Notes under the pieces: generated by a model
What the model was told of the DNA's origin: nothing
The model's input: only the letters and a program-made list of their open reading frames with translations
Database searches by the model: none
In this document: in pieces, positions 16,849 through 26,519 of the stretch
How the letters are laid out: every line of letters starts with the position of its first letter
Position numbering within the stretch: the stretch's first letter is position 1
Position numbers and translations under genes: made by a program
Assembly: GCA_045545595.1 (NCBI GenBank)
Contig: JAZQBG010000027.1
Coordinates: forward strand, 1 to 55,554
Direction: 5' to 3'
From: SIG205 sp045545595
Lineage (GTDB): Bacteria > Bacillota_I > Bacilli_A > RF39 > UBA660
Length of the DNA stretch: 55,554 bases

Positions 16849-17316
16849 CTATATATTTTTCTCTATAATATGTTTTATTAATGTATCATTTGTTTTTATT
16901 AAATCTTTACAAGACATAGGTAATAATTTAACATTATCTAAATCATCAATTTTTACCCATTGAAAAGTTTGTCCTTTATTATCTAAACATTTAATTATTT
17001 CATTATCTGTATTATCATTATATATTGCTTTATAACAGAAACAATATTGCATAATATCTATATTATCTTTTTTAATAAAATTTTCTTGTACGGAGCATAA
17101 ATCAAAATTCAAATCAAATCCTAATTCTTCTTTAATTTCTCTTTTAATTGCTGTTTTACTATCTTCATTTACATTTATTCTTCCACCAGGTAATAGAAAA
17201 TAATCTCTACCATCTTCTACTTTAAATAATAACACTTTTGTTTTATCTTTGTTATAAATAATTGCGGATACTCTTGCATTAAACCTAAAATCATTTAAAT
17301 TGAAGTTTAAATCCAT
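16849..17316 (-). CDS. Nudix hydrolase
   Basis: A 155-residue protein with a complete Nudix box: G45, E51, R59-E60 and E63-E64 with G66 (GGRINVNEDSKTAIKREIKE, then ELGF). It would hydrolyse a nucleoside diphosphate linked to another group. The N-terminus (VSAIIYNKDKTKVLLFKVEDG) is the usual first part of the fold. The neighbouring HIT and phosphatase genes suggest nucleotide clean-up. No signal for regulation is visible. Confidence 0.93.
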   Translation of the reverse strand: MDLNFNLNDFRFNARVSAIIYNKDKTKVLLFKVEDGRDYFLLPGGRINVNEDSKTAIKREIKEELGFDLNFDLCSVQENFIKKDNIDIMQYCFCYKAIYNDNTDNEIIKCLDNKGQTFQWVKIDDLDNVKLLPMSCKDLIKTNDTLIKHIIEKNI

Positions 17317-17377
17317 ATTACCACCTCATTATGATTATAACATAATTTTAATTAGAAAAAATGCACAAGTAAAATAC

Positions 17378-20203
17378 CTATGCATTATTTTTTTCTAATT
17401 CTCTTTTTAAAAATTGTCCTGTATAACTTTCTTCCATCTTAGCTATTTGTTCAGGAGTACCACATCCAACTATAGTACCACCCATATCTCCACCTTCAGG
17501 TCCTAAGTCAATAATATGATCTGCAACTTTAATGACATCAAGATTATGTTCAATAACTAAAACAGTATCACCATTTTCAACAATTCTATCAAGTATTTTT
17601 AATAATTTTTTAATGTCATGTGAATGAAGTCCTGTTGTTGGTTCATCAAGTATAAATAATGTTTTTCCTGTTGGTTTCTTTTGTAATTCTTTGGCAAGTT
17701 TTACACGGGCAGCTTCTCCACCCGATAATGTTGGAGCGCTTTGTCCTAGTTTAATATAACCTAATCCCACATCCATTAATACTTGTAATTTTCTTTTGAT
17801 TTTAGGATGATTTTCAAAGAAAGTTAATGCTTCTTCTACTCTCATTTGTAGTACATCATGTATTGTTTTTTCTTTATATTTAACTTCAAGAGTTTCTTTA
17901 TTAAATCTAGTTCCTTTACAAACTTCACATGGAACATATACATCTGGTAAGAAGTTCATGGATATCTTTTTAACTCCATCTCCCCAGCATGCTTCACATC
18001 TTCCACCTTTTACGTTAAATGAGAATCTTCCTTTTTCATAACCACGTATTTTAGCTTCTTTAGTTTGTGTGAATACATCTCTTATATCATCAAATACACC
18101 TACATATGTTGCAGGGTTACTTCTTGGAGTTCTACCAATTGGATCTTGTGAAATGTCAATAACTTTGTCAACGTTTTCCATTCCTTTTATAGCTTTACAT
18201 TTACCAGGTATAACCTTTGAACCATATATATTAAGCGCTAAAGATTTGTATAATATTTCATTTATTAAACTACTTTTACCTGAACCAGACACTCCAGTTA
18301 CTAATACTAATTTACCAAGCGGTATTTTAACATTAATGTTTTTAAGATTGTTTTCAGATGCACCTTTTATTTCAATACATTTACCATTACCTTTACGTCT
18401 TTTACTTGGTACTTCTATTTTTTCCTTGCCACTTAAATAATTACCTGTGATACTATTGGTATTATCCATTACTTCATTAGGAGTTCCAGCAGCAACAACA
18501 TTACCACCATGCTCACCAGCACCTGGTCCAATATCTACTAAGTAATCAGCTTGTAGCATTGTATCAGTATCATGTTCTACAACTACTAATGTATTACCCA
18601 AATCTCTCATTTTTAATAATGAGTCAATTAATCTTTGATTATCTCTTTGGTGCAAACCAATACTTGGTTCATCTAAGACATATAAAACTCCTGTTAATTG
18701 TGAACCAATTTGAGTCGCAAGTCTTATTCTTTGTGCTTCTCCACCTGATAGTGTACCCGCACTACGACTAAGCGTTAGGTAATTTAATCCTACATTTATT
18801 AAGAATTCTAATCTTGATTTAATTTCTTTAATTAGTAAATTTGCAATTTCTGTTTTTTCTTTACTAAGTTTTAATTTATCAAAGAAGTCATACAATTTTT
18901 TAATATTCATATCAGTTAAATCAATGATATTTTTCTTGTTAATTAAAACTGATAATACACTTTGTTTTAATCTTTTACCATCACATGTATCACATGTGTG
19001 TTCAACCATATATTTACCAAGCCATTCCCTTATGAATTCACTGTTAGTTTCTAAATATCTTCTTTCTAAATTATTTGATATTCCTTCATAAGGCTCAATA
19101 CTATGCATATGATTTCCACTTCTTGTTTTAAAATCAAATTCAATATTTTCCTTAGTACCATAAAGAATAATATCTAATTCTTTTCTAGTTAAGTCTTTCA
19201 TTTTTTTATTCATATCAATATTATATTTATCACATACTATTTCTAGTTTTTTGATATAAATATTAAATTCATCCATTCCACTAAGTGGTTCTATACCACC
19301 ATTAATTAGAGTCTTTTCTTTATCCGGAATAATTAATGCTTCGCTTATTTTTAATTTAAATCCTAATCCTTTACAGTCAGGACATGAACCATATGGAGCA
19401 TTAAAACTAAACATTCTAGGTTCTAATTCTTCTAACGAAAAATCACAATGTGGACAAGCAAAGGCTTCACTCATAACTATTTCTTCACGACCTGGTATTT
19501 CAACAACTGCTTTACCATGTGACAACTTACAAGCTAGTTCTAAAGCTTCATATATTCTGCTTCTTACTTCATCTTTTTTAATAATTCTATCTATTACTAC
19601 TAAAATATTATGTTTTTTATTTTTGTCTAAATCTATATCTTCACTTAAATCAATTACTTCACCATCTATTTTAACTCTGGCATATCCATCTTTTCTTAAT
19701 TTATCAAGCAAATCTTTATGAGTTCCCTTACTTCCATATATAACAGGTGACATAATAACAAGTTTAGTACCATCTTCTTCATTCATAATTTGAATAGTCA
19801 TTTCTTCAATAGATTGACTACTTATTGGAATGTTATGATTAGGACAATAAGGTACACCAATTCTAGCATATAATAATCTTAAGTAATCATATATTTCTGT
19901 TACTGTTCCTACTGTAGATCTTGGGTTATTATTTGTTGTCTTTTGATCTATAGAAATAGATGGACTAAGTCCTTCAATAGAATCCACATCTGGCTTACTA
20001 CTACCACCTAAAAATTGTCTAGCATAAGCACTTAAACTTTCTACATATCTTCTTTGACCTTCTGCATATATAGTATCAAACGCTAAAGAAGATTTACCAC
20101 TACCACTTACACCTGTCATAACAACAAGTTTGTTTTTTGGTATTTCTAAATTTATATTTTTAAGATTGTTTTCACGTGCACCTTTTATAATAATTTTATC
20201 CAT
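17378..20203 (-). CDS. uvrA: Excinuclease ABC subunit A
   Basis: A 941-residue UvrA, the damage-sensing ATPase of nucleotide excision repair. Two ABC modules are present: Walker A GVSGSGKSS near 31-39 and again in the C-terminal half, with signature motifs LSGGEAQRIRLA and LSGGEAARVKLA. Zinc-binding CPHCDF...CPDCKG and CEACWG...CEVCKG clusters occur in order. NNPRSTVGTVTEIYDYLRLL is typical. No uvrB is next to it in this window. It is transcribed alone or ahead of the Nudix/HIT genes. Confidence 0.98.
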   Translation of the reverse strand: MDKIIIKGARENNLKNINLEIPKNKLVVMTGVSGSGKSSLAFDTIYAEGQRRYVESLSAYARQFLGGSSKPDVDSIEGLSPSISIDQKTTNNNPRSTVGTVTEIYDYLRLLYARIGVPYCPNHNIPISSQSIEEMTIQIMNEEDGTKLVIMSPVIYGSKGTHKDLLDKLRKDGYARVKIDGEVIDLSEDIDLDKNKKHNILVVIDRIIKKDEVRSRIYEALELACKLSHGKAVVEIPGREEIVMSEAFACPHCDFSLEELEPRMFSFNAPYGSCPDCKGLGFKLKISEALIIPDKEKTLINGGIEPLSGMDEFNIYIKKLEIVCDKYNIDMNKKMKDLTRKELDIILYGTKENIEFDFKTRSGNHMHSIEPYEGISNNLERRYLETNSEFIREWLGKYMVEHTCDTCDGKRLKQSVLSVLINKKNIIDLTDMNIKKLYDFFDKLKLSKEKTEIANLLIKEIKSRLEFLINVGLNYLTLSRSAGTLSGGEAQRIRLATQIGSQLTGVLYVLDEPSIGLHQRDNQRLIDSLLKMRDLGNTLVVVEHDTDTMLQADYLVDIGPGAGEHGGNVVAAGTPNEVMDNTNSITGNYLSGKEKIEVPSKRRKGNGKCIEIKGASENNLKNINVKIPLGKLVLVTGVSGSGKSSLINEILYKSLALNIYGSKVIPGKCKAIKGMENVDKVIDISQDPIGRTPRSNPATYVGVFDDIRDVFTQTKEAKIRGYEKGRFSFNVKGGRCEACWGDGVKKISMNFLPDVYVPCEVCKGTRFNKETLEVKYKEKTIHDVLQMRVEEALTFFENHPKIKRKLQVLMDVGLGYIKLGQSAPTLSGGEAARVKLAKELQKKPTGKTLFILDEPTTGLHSHDIKKLLKILDRIVENGDTVLVIEHNLDVIKVADHIIDLGPEGGDMGGTIVGCGTPEQIAKMEESYTGQFLKRELEKNNA

Positions 20204-20372
20204 ATCACTTCACCTGGTAGTTATTATACCATTTCTTTTAAAATATTAACAGTGACAATATTTAGAAAATTAATTAAATTTTAAAATGAATCAGCACACA
20301 TAAAATCTAATTTTTATTAAAGGAATATTTTTTATGAATATCCATATAATATTTATGTAATAATACAAAACA

Positions 20373-20401
20373 TTGACTTTTTTAATTAGTTATAGTATTA
20401 T
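20373..20401 (+). promoter_or_regulatory. Strong promoter of an intergenic RNA
   Basis: TTGACT (20373-20378), a 17-base spacer and TATTAT (20396-20401). The predicted start is near 20408. No protein gene follows on this strand. Confidence 0.75.
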
Positions 20402-20407
20402 TATGTT

Positions 20408-20517
20408 ACCGGAGAACTTTTCTCGTCAGGTCGATAGTTAGGATACGATTTTATAATTAAGCGTACTGTATTGTGCGTCGCCCTAACTGGGAAAAAGCCA
20501 CTGTGTGGCTTTTTTTC
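20408..20517 (+). ncRNA. Unrecognised structured RNA of about 110 bases
   Basis: The unit begins with the hairpin GAGAA-CTT-TTCTC (20412-20424), continues with AGTTAGG (20436-20442) pairing with CCTAACT (20482-20488) around a variable 39-base loop, and ends in a GC-rich terminator GCCAC-TGT-GTGGC (20497-20509) with eight T. The terminator also works for the convergent DUF3800 gene, whose stop is at 20519. GTCAGGTC resembles part of the SRP RNA loop, but the GGAAG element is absent. This fills the 315-base gap between uvrA and the DUF3800 gene. Confidence 0.65.
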
Positions 20518-20518
20518 T

Positions 20519-21250
20519 TTATGGGAGAATTATTTTAAAATCAACAAATTTTGATAATTCTTGATGAATATTTTGCTCGTTTTCTAACGCTTTTCTTCTA
20601 ATTGTACCTGCTAGTAAATCTGCAGCTTGTACCACATAACTTTTGCCAGAATCTTGATAAGAAACCTTTATTTCTAGTTCTGAAAAAACTATTGGATTAA
20701 TCTTCATAGAATAATTAAAATTCACAATACCATATTTTAATTCTTCTACTAGTCCATCATGTAAATTATAATACCCATTACTTTTAGTACTTTGTTGATC
20801 AATATTGATTATTAATTTTATTGGCTTATTAGGATTTATACTTTTACATTTGATTAAAGATTTAATAATATCTTTTATCATTCGTCTAATAGAATAATCG
20901 ACAAATCTTCCTCTAGCAGCTTTACTTTCTTTAATATGCTCATATACATTATCGTTTTTGACTACTAAAGCAACGACATAATACTTTTTTATATAATTCA
21001 TCAATCGTCTCTTATGATTTTTACGAATATTTGTATTTTTTATTTCAGGGCATATATGGTCACAACATTCTCCAATATCACAATAATCACATTTAATATC
21101 ATTAATTATACTTTTATATTGGGTTATAAATTTATCCTTTTCTTTTTTTGACAAAAAAACTAATCCGCCATAAACGCTTATCTTTTCTTTAGTTGTTAAC
21201 TTTCCAGAATCATCTAAATTTATATATATTTCTTGTACTTCTTTTTGCAT
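20519..21250 (-). CDS. DUF3800 domain protein
   Basis: A 243-residue protein with the DUF3800 hallmarks: EIYINLDDSG at the N-terminus (D13, D14 as first acidic pair) and SYVVQAADLLAG near residue 213. The family has an RNase H-like look and occurs in accessory and phage-linked regions, with no proven activity. A Cys/His cluster in the middle (CDYCDIGECCDHICPE, about 55-70) could bind metal and is not a common part of the family. It faces a strong small RNA gene convergently, with only one base between the RNA's T run and its stop. Confidence 0.85.
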   Translation of the reverse strand: MQKEVQEIYINLDDSGKLTTKEKISVYGGLVFLSKKEKDKFITQYKSIINDIKCDYCDIGECCDHICPEIKNTNIRKNHKRRLMNYIKKYYVVALVVKNDNVYEHIKESKAARGRFVDYSIRRMIKDIIKSLIKCKSINPNKPIKLIINIDQQSTKSNGYYNLHDGLVEELKYGIVNFNYSMKINPIVFSELEIKVSYQDSGKSYVVQAADLLAGTIRRKALENEQNIHQELSKFVDFKIILP

Positions 21251-21348
21251 GTTACCTCCTGAATTTTTGTAAATATATTATATCACTTTATTCTAGTTAA
21301 ATATACAAAAAAGAAACAATGATTTATCAAAACTATAAATATAAAAAG

Positions 21349-21372
21349 AAATCTAGATTTATATCTAGATTT
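21349..21372 (-). terminator. Hairpin terminator
   Basis: AAATCTAGAT (21349-21358) pairs with ATCTAGATTT (21363-21372). Read on the minus strand it is followed by CTTTTTAT, 20-30 bases downstream of nothing but the DUF3800 start, so it more likely serves as a barrier between adjacent units; T-rich sequence is also present on the plus strand. Confidence 0.5.
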
Positions 21373-21379
21373 TTATCTT

Positions 21380-23152
21380 TTATTTTGAAATTATATAAAA
21401 GTATGGTTCTTGGGATTCGTTTAATACTAAGTCAAAATCCCAAAGTTGTTTACTTCTTTCTATACTATTAGGATCTGCAATCAAAACTTTATTATCATCA
21501 CTTATTTCTCTTAAAACTATGTAATGTGCAGTTGAAGTAAAAGTACCTTTACCCATTGAAGCAATTATTAGTGATTTTTGGGACTTTAATGCTTCTTTTA
21601 TTTTGTTAATATCTGATTTACTTACATGTTCAACAGATAATCCATATTGTTTAGGATATGTTTCCATTATTCCACCTGCTGTTCCTGTCGCAGTACAATA
21701 CCCGTTTTTACACGCCCAGTCAGTAACTGTTGCTGGATTAATATCTTTTTCAGTTAAGGTTGAAATAACAGTAGCAAGAGCAGTCGGACCACATCCATGT
21801 GATGCAATCGTAGCAGGGAACCCATCATCCCAGTCGTTATCTGCTGGCCCATAAGTATTGTATGAATAACCACCTGTTCTTTGATTATAATATCTTATTG
21901 GCATATAACCCTCATTATAAAGTGCGATAGGTGCCCATGAATTTGACGAGCCCATTCCATATGCGATCGGACTATATTTAAATTCTGTTATTTCACTATC
22001 ATTCATATTTTTTCTTATTGCGATAGTTTTAATAATCATTCTAGAATTTATTTTTATTGGTTCAGTATATAATGTACTATCTTTTGTTGGCTCGCTTCCA
22101 TCTGTAGTATAGTAAATTTGCGCATCTTTCGTTTGTGAAGTAAGAGTAATTAATTTACCCCATGTGACATTTCCATTAGGTGTATCAGCTTCAACCTTTT
22201 TAGCTTTAGTTTTTTCTAATGTTTGAAACCTTATTTTCTTTTTAACCTCTACTAATTTATTAAAAGGATTAGAAGCAGTAATTTCCAGAGTGTATTGTTT
22301 TTTTTGTTTTAATTTAGAAATTAATACATTAAATGTTTTGTCCTGAATTTTTTGATTTTCAATTATTTTTTTACCATTTGAATCTGTCAGAGTTATGTAA
22401 TAATTAATTGCGTTATCTCCACCAGTAAACTCTACTTTAAAGTCATCCCACTCTATCTTGTCATTATTTTTTGGATATACCATATTTATTTTACTAATTT
22501 TAGGTGTTGTTATATTTATAGTTCTTTTACTAACAACTATCTTTGTATCATCTATAACATTACATAATCTTAACTCATATTTACCATATAATGTACTGAT
22601 ATATTTTTTAGGAATAGTAAATTTATTGTTAAATACATCCCCTTTATATATTAGTTCACCATCTTTAACTAATTCATAATAATAACCAATTAATACATCA
22701 TCGTACCTTACTTCGACATTTAAATCTTCGTTATTATTAATATCAGAATTATTTTTAATATCTATTGTTGGTGATTTCCAAATAACAGAATAATTTTTAC
22801 CACGAACTTCTTTTTTATTTTTAACCCCATCAACAGCTTTTATATTAACAAAGATTCTTTCGTTATTTGTTGCTTTAATATCATCCAAGTATATATTGGT
22901 ATCAGTAGTTTCCATTATTTTTAAGATTTTTAAGTCATCATCATAGACAACAACTTGATATTTTACTGCATTAATTGATTTAGTCCATGATAGTTTTCTA
23001 AAATCCTTATCTTCAATATTTTGATTAAATTCTATTACATCAAAAGTTGATAGTTTTATTGTGTTTATAAAAATTAAATAAATTAAAGGTGAAATTAGTA
23101 TTCCGATTAATGTGGAAATTAACATACATTTATGTTGTTTTATAAATTTCAT
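21380..23152 (-). CDS. Exported C39-family cysteine peptidase with Ig-like and chitobiase-type domains
   Basis: A 590-residue protein anchored by an N-terminal membrane segment (about 9-31). Residues about 45-315 hold repeated beta-sandwich (Ig/fibronectin-like) domains, residues about 320-395 a chitobiase C-terminal-type domain (YYTTDGSEPT at 347-356), and residues about 415-590 a papain-like C39_2 peptidase with Cys454 (SHGCGPTAL), His543 (TAHYIVLRE) and Asp560. The outer-surface target is unknown; wall peptides or surface proteins are likely. The start follows GGAGGTG by six bases; a longer frame starting 28 codons earlier lacks this site. No ABC transporter is next to it, so it is not a bacteriocin exporter part. 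Confidence 0.85.
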   Translation of the reverse strand: MKFIKQHKCMLISTLIGILISPLIYLIFINTIKLSTFDVIEFNQNIEDKDFRKLSWTKSINAVKYQVVVYDDDLKILKIMETTDTNIYLDDIKATNNERIFVNIKAVDGVKNKKEVRGKNYSVIWKSPTIDIKNNSDINNNEDLNVEVRYDDVLIGYYYELVKDGELIYKGDVFNNKFTIPKKYISTLYGKYELRLCNVIDDTKIVVSKRTINITTPKISKINMVYPKNNDKIEWDDFKVEFTGGDNAINYYITLTDSNGKKIIENQKIQDKTFNVLISKLKQKKQYTLEITASNPFNKLVEVKKKIRFQTLEKTKAKKVEADTPNGNVTWGKLITLTSQTKDAQIYYTTDGSEPTKDSTLYTEPIKINSRMIIKTIAIRKNMNDSEITEFKYSPIAYGMGSSNSWAPIALYNEGYMPIRYYNQRTGGYSYNTYGPADNDWDDGFPATIASHGCGPTALATVISTLTEKDINPATVTDWACKNGYCTATGTAGGIMETYPKQYGLSVEHVSKSDINKIKEALKSQKSLIIASMGKGTFTSTAHYIVLREISDDNKVLIADPNSIERSKQLWDFDLVLNESQEPYFYIISK

Positions 23153-23274
23153 TAATACACCTCCAATTATAATAATTATATCATTTATTATCTTTTTCCT
23201 AAATATATGTATTAAAATTGGGCATTCATTTGTCACTAATTTTACTAGTTACATATAAATACTATAGGTGAAAA

Positions 23275-23865
23275 ATGATGTTAGGTATATTTTTTCTTAT
23301 TATAATGTTTTCTATAGATAATTTTTTAGTAAGTACTTCTTATTCTATTAAAGGTATTTCTATATCATTAAAATACATTTTTATTATTTGTTTAACTAAT
23401 ACTTTATCACTATTGTTATCTTTTACGTTTAGTGATATTTTGAAGCTGTTTTTATCTGATATGATTGTTAAGTTTATAGGATTTTTCATATTGTTTTCTT
23501 TGGGAATATACAACATGTTTCAGGATAAAATAAAAATTTATTTTTCAAACAGAACGAAAAATAAATTTATAGATGTGTACTTGGACGAAACCAAAGCAGA
23601 TTTTGATAATTCTAAAAGTCTAGGACTAAGTGAAACTCTTGTATTATCTCTTGTTTTATCATTAGATTCTCTAGTTGGTGGGATTAGTATGGGATTTTTA
23701 AATCTAAATATTTTTATTTCACTAATTATTATGTTTGTTATTAATTTTATATTTTTTATGTTGGGTAAGTATATTGGTAAATATTTAAATAAATATATAA
23801 ATTTTAATTTATCTTACATATGTGGTTTTATAATTATTCTAGTCGCACTATTAAATTTTATTTAA
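23275..23865 (+). CDS. YtaF/MntP-like membrane protein
   Basis: A 196-residue protein with six hydrophobic segments in two groups of three. MFSIDNFLVSTSYSIKGISI and LVLSLDSLVGGISMGF are the paired Asp-containing helices of the MntP/YtaF fold; DETKADFDNSKSLGLSETL resembles the linker of the sporulation protein YtaF. A metal-transport or sporulation role can be inferred but not proven. AGGTGA lies before the ATG. It overlaps the convergent deacetylase gene by eight bases, and a terminator hairpin covers both ends. Confidence 0.78.
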   Translation: MMLGIFFLIIMFSIDNFLVSTSYSIKGISISLKYIFIICLTNTLSLLLSFTFSDILKLFLSDMIVKFIGFFILFSLGIYNMFQDKIKIYFSNRTKNKFIDVYLDETKADFDNSKSLGLSETLVLSLVLSLDSLVGGISMGFLNLNIFISLIIMFVINFIFFMLGKYIGKYLNKYINFNLSYICGFIIILVALLNFI

Positions 23866-25246
23866 CGGAGTGAGTGACCTGTGTTGTCCACTCTGTTATT
23901 TTTTCGAATCTATATCCCTTTTCTTTGCCATATTGTATTATATCTTTTAACGCTTTTACTGTTTTATTGTTGTTAGCGAAATCATGCATTAAAATAATAT
24001 TAGTATTATAATTATGTTTTTCTAATTGATTAATTACTTTGTTATAAATTCTTTTAGAAGAAATAAATGACGTGTCATTTGATGCTATATTCCAATCAAA
24101 ATATATATAACCTTTTTCTTTGGTGGATTCTATAAGTTTCTTCATCATACCCTTTTTAGCAATAGTATTAGAACTTCCTCCTGGAAATCTTATTATATTA
24201 GAATTTGTTCCAGTTATTTTTTTAACTTTTTTATTAATTAATTCTAAATCATTAAAATATTCTTCCTCAGATTTATAAATTTCTTTATATTTATGAGAAT
24301 AACTATGTAATCCTATTGTATGACCTTCATCAAAAGCTCTTTTTATAACTTTATCATATTTATCATATGTATTTATCACAAAGAATGTTGCCTTTACATT
24401 TTCTTCTTTTAATATATCTAAAATCTTAGATGTAGTATTACTTGGACCATCATCAAATGTTAAGTAAATAACCTTTTCATCTGATTTTGGTTCTTTTAAT
24501 ATATCAATATATCTGTCTATACTTTCTACATTACCAGATTTATCTGATGCAGTATAAGTAATTTTATAATTACCTTCTTCGTTTATATTTAGATTACTAT
24601 CTATTTCAACATTACTGGTTAAATCCCCATCACAATTATCACTTGCTTTATAGCCTTCTTCCACATAATCATTACCTAAATAGAGTGTAATTAACTGTTT
24701 TCCTTTAAGTTCAATGGTAGGTTTAGTACTGTCTTTTTTAACAATTTTTCGTGAAGTCATATATTTATTTCCAATACTATTTTCCACTGAATAAGTAATT
24801 TCATTATCTTTTTCTTCCAATATTACTTTATCTGTTATGTTTCCATCATATTTATCTAGAGCTATATACCCTGATTCAATATAATTTTGATTTGGACAAA
24901 CTTCTAACGTTCCTTCACCTAATAAACTAATTACTGGTTTATTATTATCTATTACTCTTATTGTTCGCATTTCTTCGTGACTTTTATTATTATAATTTAT
25001 TTTATAACTAATTGTATATTCACCTATTTTATTCGTATTAAGATTACTTTTTACAATAGTTTTTTCAGTAATATCCTTATTTAGTATTTTTGTTTTATAT
25101 CCAGGTTCTTCATAGTCTGTATTTATTTTAAGTGTTATTCTTTTATTGCCATACAATGTTATTTTAGGTTTCGCATTACAAAAAAGATATAAACTTAGCG
25201 TTAATAAACTTATTAAAATTATGATAATTAAAAGTTTCTTTTTCAT
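23858..25246 (-). CDS. Polysaccharide deacetylase with Ig-like repeats
   Basis: A 462-residue exported protein. An N-terminal membrane anchor (about 4-23) is followed by three Ig-like repeats of about 75 residues (28-100, 105-172, 176-250; the third has YVEEGYKASDNCDGDLT) and a NodB domain (about 257-455). Catalytic motifs are TFDDGPS (D265, D266), HSYSH (H314, H318), RFPGGS and ILMHD. It would remove acetyl groups from peptidoglycan or another glycan. There is no site in the sequence that tells the substrate. It stands alone. Confidence 0.93.
   Translation of the reverse strand: MKKKLLIIIILISLLTLSLYLFCNAKPKITLYGNKRITLKINTDYEEPGYKTKILNKDITEKTIVKSNLNTNKIGEYTISYKINYNNKSHEEMRTIRVIDNNKPVISLLGEGTLEVCPNQNYIESGYIALDKYDGNITDKVILEEKDNEITYSVENSIGNKYMTSRKIVKKDSTKPTIELKGKQLITLYLGNDYVEEGYKASDNCDGDLTSNVEIDSNLNINEEGNYKITYTASDKSGNVESIDRYIDILKEPKSDEKVIYLTFDDGPSNTTSKILDILKEENVKATFFVINTYDKYDKVIKRAFDEGHTIGLHSYSHKYKEIYKSEEEYFNDLELINKKVKKITGTNSNIIRFPGGSSNTIAKKGMMKKLIESTKEKGYIYFDWNIASNDTSFISSKRIYNKVINQLEKHNYNTNIILMHDFANNNKTVKALKDIIQYGKEKGYRFEKITEWTTQVTHSVK
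23863..23904 (+). terminator. Terminator overlapping two convergent genes
   Basis: TAACGGAGTG (23863-23872) pairs with CACTCTGTTA (23889-23898, one G-U), followed by TTTTTT. It ends the YtaF-like gene inside the last codons of the deacetylase gene. Confidence 0.7.
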
Positions 25247-25296
25247 GATATATACACCAATATATTATATACTTTGCATTTAATTTATATTAAAAA

Positions 25297-25316
25297 AAAA
25301 GAGATTTCTCTCTTTT
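25297..25316 (-). terminator. Terminator of the rubrerythrin gene
   Basis: AAAAGAGA pairs with TCTCTTTT; on the minus strand a run of nine T follows. Confidence 0.75.
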
Positions 25317-25851
25317 AGTAGTTGATTTTTCTTCTTTCAAAGTAAGCTTGTGGATGTTCACATACTGGACAAACTTTTGGTGCAGTTTTACCAACATAAA
25401 TATGTCCACAGTTAGTACAAATCCATACTTCTTCTTCACTGTCAGCGAATACTGTATTGTTTTTAATATTTTCTGCTAACTTAATGTATCTTTCTTCATG
25501 TTCTTTTTCAATTTTAGCAACTTCACTGAATAGATATGCGATTCTATCAAATCCTTCTTCTTTTGCTACTTCAGCAAATTCCTTATACATATCTGTCCAT
25601 TCATAGTTTTCACCTGCTGCAGCATCTTCTAAGTTAGTCATTGTATCAGGCATACCATCATGTAATAATTTAAACCACATTTTAGCATGTTCTTTTTCAT
25701 TGTTTGCTGTTTCTTCAAATATTGCAGCAATTTGATTATACCCTTCTTTTTTAGCTTTTGAAGCATAATAAGTATACTTATTTCTTGCTTGACTTTCTCC
25801 TGCAAATGCAGCCAATAAATTTTGTTCTGTTTTACTTCCTTTTAATTCCAT
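25315..25851 (-). CDS. rbr: Rubrerythrin
   Basis: A 178-residue peroxide-reducing diiron protein. The N-terminal four-helix domain carries Glu ligands in AFAGESQARNKY (about 15-26) and two NEKEHAKM-type ExxH motifs; the C-terminal rubredoxin domain has CTNCGH and CPVCEHPQ. It takes electrons from a reductase to destroy hydrogen peroxide in the cytoplasm of anaerobes. A Fur/PerR-type regulator gene lies directly upstream on the same strand, and TTATAATAATGAGAT near 25915-25930 (minus strand) resembles a half PerR site. Oxygen-stress control is therefore likely. Confidence 0.96.
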   Translation of the reverse strand: MELKGSKTEQNLLAAFAGESQARNKYTYYASKAKKEGYNQIAAIFEETANNEKEHAKMWFKLLHDGMPDTMTNLEDAAAGENYEWTDMYKEFAEVAKEEGFDRIAYLFSEVAKIEKEHEERYIKLAENIKNNTVFADSEEEVWICTNCGHIYVGKTAPKVCPVCEHPQAYFERRKINY

Positions 25852-25947
25852 ATATATTTTCCTCCTCTTTTGTTAATTTATATCAATGAGCTTCCTCATC
25901 AAATATTAACTTTATTATCTCATTATTATAAAATAAGTCAATTAATT

Positions 25948-26331
25948 TTATGGTTTTTTACAACAATCCTTGCATACTCCTTCGTATACAGTACTTTCTC
26001 TTTTTATCTTAATCCCATATTTATCTTCTATTTTATTATTTATAGTTTCTCTTGAAATAAAGATATCTGTTACTTTACCACATTTCTCACAAATAAAATG
26101 ATTATGTAGGGTTATATCACCATCATATCTATTTATATTGTTTTTACCAGGAATTATGATTATATCACCTTCTTGGACCATAGTTTTTAGATTTCTATAA
26201 ACTGTAGCTTGTCCAATTTTAGGATTTTCTTTTTTAATCATTTCATATAATTCACTAGCAGTTGGATGTGATTTTGTTTTTCTAATATTATCTAAAATCA
26301 TTTGTTTTTGGATCGTATTTCTACTATTCAT
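25948..26331 (-). CDS. Fur-family regulator, probably PerR
   Basis: A 127-residue Fur-family protein. The winged helix covers about 1-75 (HPTASELYEMIKKENPKIGQATVYRNLK). The structural zinc site is CEKCG and CKDCC at the C-terminus, and LHNHFICEKCG supplies the regulatory metal ligands. PerR is suggested by the rubrerythrin gene that follows, but Fur cannot be ruled out. A 15-bp Fur-type palindrome lies 16 bases before the start, consistent with self-control. Confidence 0.92.
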   Translation of the reverse strand: MNSRNTIQKQMILDNIRKTKSHPTASELYEMIKKENPKIGQATVYRNLKTMVQEGDIIIIPGKNNINRYDGDITLHNHFICEKCGKVTDIFISRETINNKIEDKYGIKIKRESTVYEGVCKDCCKKP

Positions 26332-26346
26332 AAAATCAGTCCTTAT

Positions 26347-26361
26347 TGATAATAATTATCG
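26347..26361. promoter_or_regulatory. Fur/PerR box
   Basis: TGATAAT-A-ATTATCG is a 7-1-7 palindrome with one mismatch to the Fur-family consensus TGATAATNATTATCA. It precedes the regulator gene that ends at 26331. Confidence 0.7.
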
Positions 26362-26491
26362 ATTACAAATTAATAATATCATGTTTTGAAAACGAGGTCA
26401 AGAAAAAAAGAAAAATAATTTAATTTCATAACTACTAATTATATTATTTTTGAATATACTAAAAATAGCGTAATAATTAACCGGAAAATAT

Positions 26492-26519
26492 AAGTTATTA
26501 CGATTAAGCGTAATAACTT
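26492..26519. promoter_or_regulatory. 11-6-11 palindromic operator overlapping the -35 box
   Basis: AAGTTATTACG (26492-26502) and CGTAATAACTT (26509-26519) are exact complements six bases apart. The second arm overlaps the first two bases of the -35 box. A further CGTAATAA copy lies at 26469-26476. The geometry and position match the palindrome at 3143-3170. Confidence 0.75.

Noticed and set aside
20408..20517. Small signal recognition particle RNA
   Set aside because: GTCAGGTC occurs, but the conserved GGAAG...AGCA loop is missing and the overall fold differs.
21380..23152. Bacteriocin-processing peptidase of an ABC exporter
   Set aside because: No ABC or membrane transporter part is fused or adjacent, and the protein has Ig-like domains and an N-terminal anchor, so it is a surface enzyme.
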